13,071 nt of DNA from NCBI RefSeq assembly GCF_946479975.1, contig NZ_CAMLIX010000149.1:1-13071 (forward strand), in the 5' to 3' direction. This DNA comes from an uncultured Flavobacterium sp. (lineage in GTDB: Bacteria > Bacteroidota > Bacteroidia > Flavobacteriales > Flavobacteriaceae). Below the pieces are notes generated by a model that was not told the DNA's origin, ran no database searches, and was given only the letters and a program-made list of their open reading frames with translations. A program made the position numbers and the translations under genes. Shown here in pieces: positions 7,792-13,071 of the stretch; within the stretch, counting starts at the first letter, position 1, and each line of letters opens with the position of its first letter.

Positions 7792-7823
7792 TAAACATTT
7801 AATTACATTCTAGAATACACGCA

Positions 7824-10007
7824 ATGACTCTTTCTTTCTGGCGTTACGCTCATTTGGCTTTGGCCCTATTTTCTTCTATTTTTCTTCTTTTGGCTTCGGT
7901 AACGGGTATAATTCTGGCTGTTGATGCAGTTCAGGAAAAAACACTTCCTTATAAAGTAGAAAATTTCAATGAAATTACTTTAGGAGAAACACTTCCAATT
8001 CTCAAAAAAAACTATCCAGAAATTACAGAATTAAGTGTTGATTACAACCAGTTTGTAACGCTTCAGGCAATTGACGCAGACGGAAATGATATTAACGCCT
8101 ACATCAATCCTAAAAACGGAAAAATAGTAGGAACTCCTGTAAAGAAAAGCGAATTCATAAAATGGGTTACTGGTTTGCACCGTTCATTATTTCTTCATGA
8201 AACGGGACGTTTTTTTGTTGGTGGAATTTCTTTTTGCCTTGTTTTGATTTCTCTTTCAGGATTTGTTTTGGTTTTAAAAAGACAGCGCGGCATTCGCAAT
8301 TTCTTTTCTAAAGTAATCAAAGAATATTTTGCCCAATATTATCACGTTGTTTTAGGGCGATTGGCTTTGATTCCGATTCTGATTATTGCCCTTACGGGAA
8401 CGTATTTATCGCTGGAAAGATTCCACTTTTTTATGGGTGAAGAAAAAGCAAAACCTGTAAAAACCGAACTTTCGGCGAAAGCCAAATCATCTTCTATTTT
8501 TAAAACTACTTTACTTTCTGATGTCAAGAAAATTGAATTTCCTTTTACAGATGATCCAGAAGAATATTATATCATCGAATTAAAAGATCGTGAAGTTGAA
8601 GTAAATCAAGTAACCGGTGCTGTAATTAAAGAGAAACTTTCGCCAATGAGCGCTCAATTTGCTGCCTTAAGTCTTGATCTTCATACAGGAAGAATTAACG
8701 GAATTTGGGCTGTAATTTTAGCTCTTGCTTGTATCAATATCGTATTCTTTATTTATTCTGGTTTTGCTATTACTTTAAAAAGAAGATCTAGCCGAATCAA
8801 AAATAAATTCAAAGCGCAGGAAAGTAGTATTATCTTTTTAGTGGGTTCAGAAAACGGAAGTTCGTTCCGATTTGCAAATGCTATTCAGAAGCAATTGATT
8901 GCGCACGGATATAAAGTCTTTACCAGCGAATTGAACAAATTTACTGCCTATCCAAAAGCAGAACATATTGTTGTTTTTTCTTCTACACATGGTTTGGGTG
9001 ATGCGCCTTCTAACGGAAATAAATTTAAGGCCTTACTTGAAAAACAAAATCAGGAACAAAAAATCAATTTTTCTGTAGTAGGATTTGGTTCTAAATCGTA
9101 CCCAGATTTCTGCGAATTTGCGGTTGAAATTGATCAGCTTTTAGAAAAACAAAAGTGGACAGAACGTTTTTTACCGTTGCAGACCGTAAATGATAAATCG
9201 GCTGTTGAGTTTGTAAACTGGGTGAAATTATGGAGTGAGAAAACTGGAATTCCATTGGCCACGACTCCATCATTATACAATCATGTTCCAAAAGGACTTC
9301 AAAAATTAATGGTTTTAGATAAAACGCCAATTTCTGAAACCGAACATACTTTTATTCTGACGCTGAGAGCGAATGCGCGAGCTAAATTTTCTTCTGGAGA
9401 TTTATTAGCAATTTATCCTGCCAATGATTCGAGAGAACGCCTCTACTCTATTGGGAATCATTCTGGAAATATTCAGTTGGTTGTAAAACTGCATCCAGAT
9501 GGTTTAGGTTCTGGGTTTCTGAATAATCTAGAACCTGGAAATACAATCAAGGCACGAATTATTAAAAATCCAACTTTTCATCTTCCAAAGAAAGCTCCAA
9601 AAGTGGCTTTTATATCAAACGGAACTGGAATTGCTCCTTTCTTAGGAATGATTGAACAGAATAAAATCAAGCAGGAACTCCATTTATACACCGGTTTCAG
9701 AATGATTACTCCAACTTTAATGGCATATAAAAAGTTTGCTTCGATTATGATTCAAAAAGAACATTTAGAACATTTTCATGTGGCCTTATCTCGCGAAGCA
9801 GAGCATATTTATGTGATGGATTTGATTAAAAGAGATGTTTTGTTTTTTGCTAATTTATTAGAAAATAATGGCGTTATTATGATCTGTGGTTCGCTTGCGA
9901 TGCAAAAAGATGTGGAAATTATTTTGAATGAATTGCTTTTAGAAAGAGGTTTAAAAACACTTTCAGAATATAAAGAAAATAAGCAATTTTTAACGGACTG
10001 CTATTAG
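7824..10007 (+). CDS. PepSY-transmembrane protein fused to flavodoxin/FNR-like NAD(P)H reductase
   Basis: This 727-residue fusion would carry electrons from cytosolic NAD(P)H across the inner membrane. Transmembrane helices fall at about 12-33, 131-151, 176-197 and 293-316, with PepSY-type periplasmic domains at about 34-130 and 198-292. Basic loops (152-166, 319-330) place the termini in the cytosol. The cytosolic half has a flavodoxin-like FMN domain (about 335-470: GSENGSSF loop, SSTHGLGDAPSN loop, FGSKSYPDFC). A ferredoxin-reductase-like domain follows: R539-L-Y-S542 for FAD, GLGSGFL, NGTGIAPF at 599-606 for NAD(P)H, SR at 656-657, CG at 688-689 and a terminal aromatic Y727. Histidines H10 and H174 (cytosolic side) and H119, H125 and H287 (periplasmic side) could bind haem. 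Related PepSY-diflavin proteins include siderophore-iron reductases. The real acceptor here is unknown. Confidence 0.9.
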   Translation: MTLSFWRYAHLALALFSSIFLLLASVTGIILAVDAVQEKTLPYKVENFNEITLGETLPILKKNYPEITELSVDYNQFVTLQAIDADGNDINAYINPKNGKIVGTPVKKSEFIKWVTGLHRSLFLHETGRFFVGGISFCLVLISLSGFVLVLKRQRGIRNFFSKVIKEYFAQYYHVVLGRLALIPILIIALTGTYLSLERFHFFMGEEKAKPVKTELSAKAKSSSIFKTTLLSDVKKIEFPFTDDPEEYYIIELKDREVEVNQVTGAVIKEKLSPMSAQFAALSLDLHTGRINGIWAVILALACINIVFFIYSGFAITLKRRSSRIKNKFKAQESSIIFLVGSENGSSFRFANAIQKQLIAHGYKVFTSELNKFTAYPKAEHIVVFSSTHGLGDAPSNGNKFKALLEKQNQEQKINFSVVGFGSKSYPDFCEFAVEIDQLLEKQKWTERFLPLQTVNDKSAVEFVNWVKLWSEKTGIPLATTPSLYNHVPKGLQKLMVLDKTPISETEHTFILTLRANARAKFSSGDLLAIYPANDSRERLYSIGNHSGNIQLVVKLHPDGLGSGFLNNLEPGNTIKARIIKNPTFHLPKKAPKVAFISNGTGIAPFLGMIEQNKIKQELHLYTGFRMITPTLMAYKKFASIMIQKEHLEHFHVALSREAEHIYVMDLIKRDVLFFANLLENNGVIMICGSLAMQKDVEIILNELLLERGLKTLSEYKENKQFLTDCY

Positions 10008-10200
10008 GATTTTAGATTTTTGATTGTAGATTTTTTTGATTTTAGATTGTAGATTGTAGATTTTTGTTTGTAGATTTTTGATTTTGAATTTTGATTTTGA
10101 ATTTTGAATTTTGATTTTGGATTTTGATTTTGGATTTTGATTATTGATTTTGGATTTTGATTATTGATTATTGATTTTTGACTATTGATTTTTGACTATT
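10008..10200. repeat. C-free low-complexity GATTTT tandem-repeat tract
   Basis: Directly after the PepSY stop the plus strand is built from short, degenerate units such as GATTTTG, GATTGTA and GATTATT, in longer alternating patterns. From 10002 to 10181 there is not one C on the plus strand. Such tracts arise by slipped-strand copying and tend to differ in length between strains. No coding potential is evident. It separates the PepSY gene from apbE. Confidence 0.75.
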
Positions 10201-10220
10201 GCATTCTAATTGGCGACAAA

Positions 10221-10370
10221 TCCCAGAGGGATGACATATTTATAGCAATTTATTGATTATGATTTTAAGCCCCAGCGGGGTGATATATAATTCAACAAAA
10301 AATGTCGCTCCGCTGGAGCTTTAAAATCAATACAAAATATATTATCTATAAATATTTTGCTCCGATGGAG
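10221..10370. repeat. Cluster of four REP-like palindromes in mixed orientation
   Basis: Four short hairpins with related flanks lie here. They are TCCC-AGA-GGGA (10221-10231, followed by ATGACATATTTATAG), CCCC-AGC-GGGG (10270-10280, followed by TGATATATAA), GCTCC-GCT-GGAGC (10307-10319, preceded by ATGTC) and CTCC-GAT-GGAG (10360-10370, preceded by CTATAAATATTTTG). The first two run forward and the last two are reverse complements of the same unit, giving a 2+2 arrangement like E. coli BIMEs. From general knowledge, palindromes of this CCCAGCGGG-type are dispersed in many Flavobacterium genomes. They probably act as transcript-end or mRNA-stability structures. No REP-associated transposase is in the window. 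Confidence 0.7.
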
Positions 10371-10441
10371 TAATTTATAACACACTAAATTTATCTAAAA
10401 CATTTGCTTTCAGAACTTCATTAAATTTTAAAAAGATTTTT

Positions 10442-11434
10442 ATGCCTAAATCAATATCATATAAAATTTCATTTCTTATCATAATGACTTGCTGTTTTTC
10501 AATGCATTCGCAGGTTTTACGAAAAAGAACAACGCTTCTTATGGGAGGCCGTTTTGATATTAGTATTGTGGCTAAAGATTCACTTTCGGCAGAACAAAAT
10601 ATTAATGAAGTTATTGCAGAAATTACCCGAATTGAAAATTTAATTTCTGATTGGAAACCAGATTCGCAAGTTTCGCAAGTGAATCAGAATGCGGGAATAA
10701 AACCGATTAAAGTTGATCGAGAAGTTTTTGAACTGGCGCAGAGAGCAATTAATTTATCAAAAATAACAAATGGCGGCTTTGATGTAAGCTTTGCTGCGAT
10801 GGACAGAATTTGGAAATTTGATGGTTCAATGACTGAAATGCCTTCGGCGGAAGCCATAAAAAAATCTGTGGAAAAAGTGGGTTACAAAAACATTATTTTG
10901 GACAGCCTAGAATCGACTATTTTCTTGAAATTGAAAGGAATGAAAATAGGATTTGGCGCTTTAGGCGAAGGTTACGCTACCGATAAATGTCGTACCATGA
11001 TGATCCAAAAAGGTATTCCAGCTGGAATTATTAATGGTTCCGGAGATATGAGTACTTGGGGAAAACAACCCAACGGAAACGATTGGAAAATAGGAATCAC
11101 AAATCCTTTTAAACCTGAGAAGATTTTAGCGGTGGTTTCTTTAAAAGAAGGCGCGATAACAACTTCAGGCAGTTATGAGAAATTTGTTGTTTTTAATGGT
11201 AAACGTTATTCTCATATTATAAATCCTGCAACAGGTTATCCCGCAACTGGTTTATGCAGTGTTACAGTATTAGGACCAAACGCCGAAACTGCCAACGGAT
11301 TAAGTACTTCGATGATGGTTTTAGGTCAGAAAGAAGGTTTAGTATTACTTCAAAAATTTCCTGAATACAGCTGCGTAATGATTACTGATAAAGGAAAGGT
11401 TATTAAGTCTAAGAATTTCTTATATAAGTTGTGA
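10442..11434 (+). CDS. apbE: FAD:protein FMN transferase (ApbE family)
   Basis: ApbE enzymes cut FAD and attach FMN covalently to a Ser or Thr of a periplasmic protein, using Mg2+. This 330-residue protein has an export signal (hydrophobic stretch to about S23) and the family's ordered motifs: MGGRFD (34-39), GGFDVSFAAMD (111-121), GFGALGEGYATDK (170-182), NGSGDM (198-203), TTSGSYEKF (240-248), SHIINPATGYP (257-267) and NGLSTSMMVLG (285-295). Some positions depart from the commonest forms: E176 stands where Lys is usual (IAKGYA), and N285 where the metal-binding Asp of ADAL[AS]T is usual, with T289 kept. It may be a divergent but active subfamily. The DUF2271 protein encoded two genes upstream is the obvious substrate. 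Confidence 0.9.
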   Translation: MPKSISYKISFLIIMTCCFSMHSQVLRKRTTLLMGGRFDISIVAKDSLSAEQNINEVIAEITRIENLISDWKPDSQVSQVNQNAGIKPIKVDREVFELAQRAINLSKITNGGFDVSFAAMDRIWKFDGSMTEMPSAEAIKKSVEKVGYKNIILDSLESTIFLKLKGMKIGFGALGEGYATDKCRTMMIQKGIPAGIINGSGDMSTWGKQPNGNDWKIGITNPFKPEKILAVVSLKEGAITTSGSYEKFVVFNGKRYSHIINPATGYPATGLCSVTVLGPNAETANGLSTSMMVLGQKEGLVLLQKFPEYSCVMITDKGKVIKSKNFLYKL

Positions 11435-11472
11435 ATGGTTGATGCTTAAATTCATTCAACTTGAGTTTTTTT
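11426..11472 (+). terminator. Intrinsic terminator overlapping the apbE stop
   Basis: AAGTTG(TG)AATG (11426-11437) pairs with CATTCAACTT (11453-11462), leaving a two-base bulge and a 15-nt loop. A T-tract of seven bases follows at 11466-11472. The left arm includes the apbE stop codon. This would end the plus-strand transcript before the converging minus-strand gene. Confidence 0.5.
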
Positions 11473-11490
11473 ATACTCTATTTGATAAAA

Positions 11491-11618
11491 TTTAAACACA
11501 TAGGAACATTGATTTTTAAGATTACAAAAAAAGCAAGCTTTAACACGCAGCTATGTGCATTGAAATTAGTTAAACTCCTTTTTACAGTTTTCAAAAACTA
11601 TGTTTCTATGTGTCTAAA
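11491..11618. repeat. 128-bp element with 19-bp terminal inverted repeats
   Basis: Ends at 11491-11509 (TTTAAACACATAGGAACAT) and 11600-11618 are inverted copies with only two mismatches, both allowing G-U pairing in RNA. Inside, CTATGTGCAT near 11551 repeats part of the terminal motif, and AGTTTTCAAAAACT lies against the right end. There is no open reading frame. It fills the space between the convergent apbE and NmrA genes and could act as a bidirectional terminator or be a MITE-like or REP-like dispersed repeat. The CACATAG-AACAT motif is one I recall as recurrent in flavobacterial intergenic DNA. That is recollection, not a search. Confidence 0.55.
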
Positions 11619-11634
11619 AAATTAATTCAATAGA

Positions 11635-12510
11635 TTAAAATTTTGAAGCAAATTCTTTTGCGAAATCCTCTAATTTGATTTTTCCTGTTGCATTTCCGTC
11701 ATTGTTTAAGAAATCTGCTGCGATCGTTTCATTTCTTAATCCACTTCCCATTTCGGTATATAGACCAGCCATTTCTTCTGGAACACCAGCTTGCGTCATG
11801 CCACCCAAATATTGTTCATCTGTTAATTCAACCCACGGAAGTTCTGGTTTTCCCATAGCTGAACCAAATGCTTCAACAATTTCTGCAGGCGTTTTAACAT
11901 CACTTACAATATAACGAATGTTTTTTCCTTCCTGAGTTTTCTGCAATTCTTCTGCGACAGCATTTGCAATATCTTCTGGATGCACTAACGGAATACGATT
12001 TGAAGCTGGAAAATTGGCTCCCATAATCCCCGCTCCTTTTATCATTGGAATATCGTTTAAGAAATTAAGATAGAAATATCCCGCTCTTAAAAAGGTAATT
12101 GAAGTATCTAATTTTTCGTAAATCTTCTCAATATTATACAAACCTGCAATTGGCCCGTTTCCTGTTGGTAAATCGGCTCCAATACTGCTTAACATTACTA
12201 CTCTTTTAATATTGGTTTGCTGGATGGCTTTCGCGAAAGCGTGACCAGCATCTGTAGTATTTTTAACGATATTTACGCCACCCATATTTGGTGGAGTCAT
12301 AGCAAAAAGCGCATCTGCACCAACAAAAGTTTCAGCAAGAAAACTGGCATCACTAATTGATCCAACTGCGGCTTTTGCGCCTAAATTTTCGATCGCTTCT
12401 TTACGGTCTGCATTGCTGCTGATTACCGTTACATCGTGTCCCGATTTTACTAATTGAGCCGTTAATGGCTTTCCGATATTTCCTAATGAACCTGAAATTA
12501 TAATTTTCAT
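11635..12510 (-). CDS. NmrA/QorB-like NAD(P)H-dependent oxidoreductase
   Basis: This atypical short-chain dehydrogenase/reductase of the NmrA family has 291 residues. A Rossmann fold opens with IIISGSLGNIGKP, where G7, G10 and G13 form the GxxGxxG dinucleotide motif. R36 after the second strand suggests NADPH preference. VVMLSSIGA near 104-112 and the NRIPLVHPEDIA segment near 171-182 are typical of the family. The closest characterised type is E. coli YtfG (QorB), an NAD(P)H:quinone oxidoreductase. Start choice: an in-frame ATG at 12540 would add ten residues (MYCQIKKHLK) before the Rossmann strand and would place the start inside the promoter palindrome, so 12510 is preferred. A divergent HxlR gene lies 81 bp away, as in ytfG-ytfH. 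The cytosolic substrate is not shown by the sequence. Confidence 0.88.
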   Translation of the reverse strand: MKIIISGSLGNIGKPLTAQLVKSGHDVTVISSNADRKEAIENLGAKAAVGSISDASFLAETFVGADALFAMTPPNMGGVNIVKNTTDAGHAFAKAIQQTNIKRVVMLSSIGADLPTGNGPIAGLYNIEKIYEKLDTSITFLRAGYFYLNFLNDIPMIKGAGIMGANFPASNRIPLVHPEDIANAVAEELQKTQEGKNIRYIVSDVKTPAEIVEAFGSAMGKPELPWVELTDEQYLGGMTQAGVPEEMAGLYTEMGSGLRNETIAADFLNNDGNATGKIKLEDFAKEFASKF

Positions 12511-12535
12511 CTTTAAATGTTTTTTTATTTGACAA

Positions 12536-12585
12536 TACAAAGATATCTTTGTACTTACTTTTATACAAGTACTTACCCTAAAGTA
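12536..12585. promoter_or_regulatory. Dyad-rich operator region between NmrA and HxlR genes
   Basis: The spacer holds a perfect 18-bp palindrome TACAAAGATATCTTTGTA (12536-12553). It is followed by GTACTT-N10-AAGTAC (12551-12572) and TACTT-N6-AAGTA (12570-12585), the latter two sharing a TACTT...AAGTA pattern. GTACTTAC is also directly repeated 18 bp apart (12551 and 12569). HxlR-family regulators bind such short dyads next to their own and their target genes. The dyads cover the proposed minus-strand promoter spacer and -33 element, so repression is the likely mode. Binding itself is inferred. Confidence 0.6.
12538..12568 (-). promoter_or_regulatory. Promoter of the NmrA/QorB-like gene
   Basis: On the minus strand TTG (12566-12568) and TATCTTTG (12538-12545) fit TTG-N(17-23)-TAnnTTTG with a 20-nt spacer. 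The start of transcription would fall near 12531, leaving about 20 nt before the ATG at 12510. The same palindrome gives TATCTTTG on the plus strand at 12544-12551, a possible -7 box for the HxlR gene, though no -33 TTG is well spaced there. Confidence 0.6.
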
Positions 12586-12591
12586 TGTATC

Positions 12592-12960
12592 ATGACAGCA
12601 ATTAAAGAATCGTCTACAATTCAGGAAAACAAGCAGTATGCCTTAGAAAAATGTCCCGTAACTTTTGTTATGGAGAAAATTGGAGGCTATTGGAAACCTA
12701 TTATTTTATATCATTTATCGACTGGAGATAAGCGTTACAGCGAATTGAAAAGAGCAATTCCTGCGGTTACAGAAAAAATGCTCATTCAGCATTTAAAACA
12801 ACTGGAAGCAGATGGTTTGGTTATTCGGGAAGCAAAACCTGTAGTTCCTCCGTTTGTAACCTATAAATTAAGCAGCGCCGGAGAAGGTTTATTACCCGTA
12901 ATTGAAGCAATGGCTGCGTGGGCTTTTAAAGTAAAAGACGGCATCTATAGCGTTTCATAG
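12592..12960 (+). CDS. HxlR-family winged-helix transcriptional regulator
   Basis: The 122-residue protein matches HxlR/DUF24 regulators in length and in the sequence CPVTFVMEKIGGYWKPIIL (21-39), followed by RYSELKRAIPAVTEKMLIQHLKQLEADGLV (recognition helix and wing start) and FVTYKLSSAGEGLLPVIEAMAAWA (dimer helix). Cys21 at the front of the domain is the only cysteine and sits where thiol-switch HxlR proteins such as YodB and QorR carry their sensing Cys. A redox or electrophile signal is therefore plausible. The reading frame extends upstream to an ATG at 12517, but that would add 25 unrelated residues across the operator palindromes, so 12592 is chosen. It probably controls itself and the divergent NmrA-like gene. 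Confidence 0.9.
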   Translation: MTAIKESSTIQENKQYALEKCPVTFVMEKIGGYWKPIILYHLSTGDKRYSELKRAIPAVTEKMLIQHLKQLEADGLVIREAKPVVPPFVTYKLSSAGEGLLPVIEAMAAWAFKVKDGIYSVS

Positions 12961-12972
12961 ACACCGCCTTTT
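12940..12972 (+). terminator. Weak candidate terminator after the HxlR gene
   Basis: GGC (12940-12942) and TCTAT (12944-12948) can pair with ATAGA (12957-12961) and GCC (12966-12968) around an 8-nt loop, with an unbalanced internal bulge, followed by TTTT. The stem includes the stop codon. The fold is interrupted, so this is tentative. Confidence 0.3.
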
Positions 12973-13071
12973 CAAACAACAAAACTTAACTAACTATAAC
13001 AAACTTATTTTTAACTGAAAATCGCTTTCACTTTTAATTTCGTTTTATAAAAATTAAAGCGTCTTCGTAAT

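Noticed and set aside
9091..9330. Minus-strand reading frame inside the flavodoxin/FNR region
   Set aside because: It is opposite a conserved multidomain protein and has no recognisable motif.
10221..10370. CRISPR-like array
   Set aside because: Only four short degenerate palindromes in mixed orientation with uneven spacing, and no cas genes. A REP-like cluster fits better.
10398..10405. AACATTTG as a -7 box for apbE
   Set aside because: The first base differs from TAnnTTTG and no well-spaced TTG precedes it, so it is too weak to list.
11675..11914. Plus-strand reading frame opposite the NmrA-like gene
   Set aside because: The minus-strand gene has a complete Rossmann fold. This frame is a shadow.
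12511..12540. Longer N-terminus of the NmrA-like protein starting at 12540
   Set aside because: It would place the start codon inside the promoter palindrome and add residues before the first Rossmann strand.
12517..12591. Longer N-terminus of the HxlR protein starting at 12517
   Set aside because: The extra 25 residues are encoded by the operator/promoter DNA and do not resemble HxlR proteins.
13022..13071. 3' end of a minus-strand gene or terminator at the window edge
   Set aside because: Short C-terminal-like reading frames and an AT-rich CGCTTT/AAAGCG inverted repeat are visible, but too little sequence remains to choose a frame or confirm a structure.

Overview
The window looks like a piece of a Flavobacterium (Bacteroidota) chromosome. 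The DNA is AT-rich. Three upstream regions carry matches to the Bacteroidota sigma-factor -7 box TAnnTTTG. The ribonucleotide reductase has the residues of the class Id enzyme described from Flavobacterium johnsoniae. Intergenic spaces hold palindromic repeats of a kind common in this group. No transposase, integrase, tRNA, rRNA or CRISPR array is visible.

Layout. Positions 1-2707 (minus strand) hold nrdB followed by nrdA, the aerobic class I ribonucleotide reductase. Neither subunit has an ATP-cone. A 965-bp AT-rich divergent spacer (2708-3672) contains the nrd promoter and leader, and four identical DnaA-box-like 9-mers. On the plus strand, 3673-5346 encodes a signal-peptide/TPR/transmembrane/coiled-coil/HTH protein, probably a membrane-tethered one-component regulator. 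Next comes a plus-strand group of four exported or membrane proteins: an ankyrin-repeat protein (5616-7106), a DUF2271 protein (7203-7685), a PepSY-transmembrane protein fused to flavodoxin and FNR-like reductase domains (7824-10007), and an ApbE-type FAD:protein FMN transferase (10442-11434). A 434-bp spacer before apbE contains a C-free tandem-repeat tract and four REP-like palindromes. A converging minus-strand NmrA/QorB-like NAD(P)H oxidoreductase (11635-12510) and a divergent HxlR-type regulator (12592-12960) close the window, with a compact, dyad-rich promoter region between them.

How the genes may work together. The four-gene group reads as an electron-transfer chain across the inner membrane. 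NAD(P)H would be oxidised by the cytosolic FNR-like domain, and electrons would pass through the fused flavodoxin domain and the PepSY membrane helices to a periplasmic flavoprotein. The DUF2271 protein carries the only ApbE-type FMN-attachment motif found (T-G-A-S-V-T) and is the likely covalent FMN carrier, with ApbE as its modifying enzyme. The terminal acceptor, for example a ferric siderophore, is not shown by the sequence. The NmrA/HxlR pair resembles the E. coli ytfG(qorB)-ytfH and Corynebacterium qor2-qorR arrangements, in which the HxlR protein is thought to sense redox or electrophile stress.

The most interesting points are the flavinylation-linked redox locus, the DnaA-box cluster upstream of nrdBA, and the 18-bp palindrome that forms the -7 box on both strands between the NmrA and HxlR genes.
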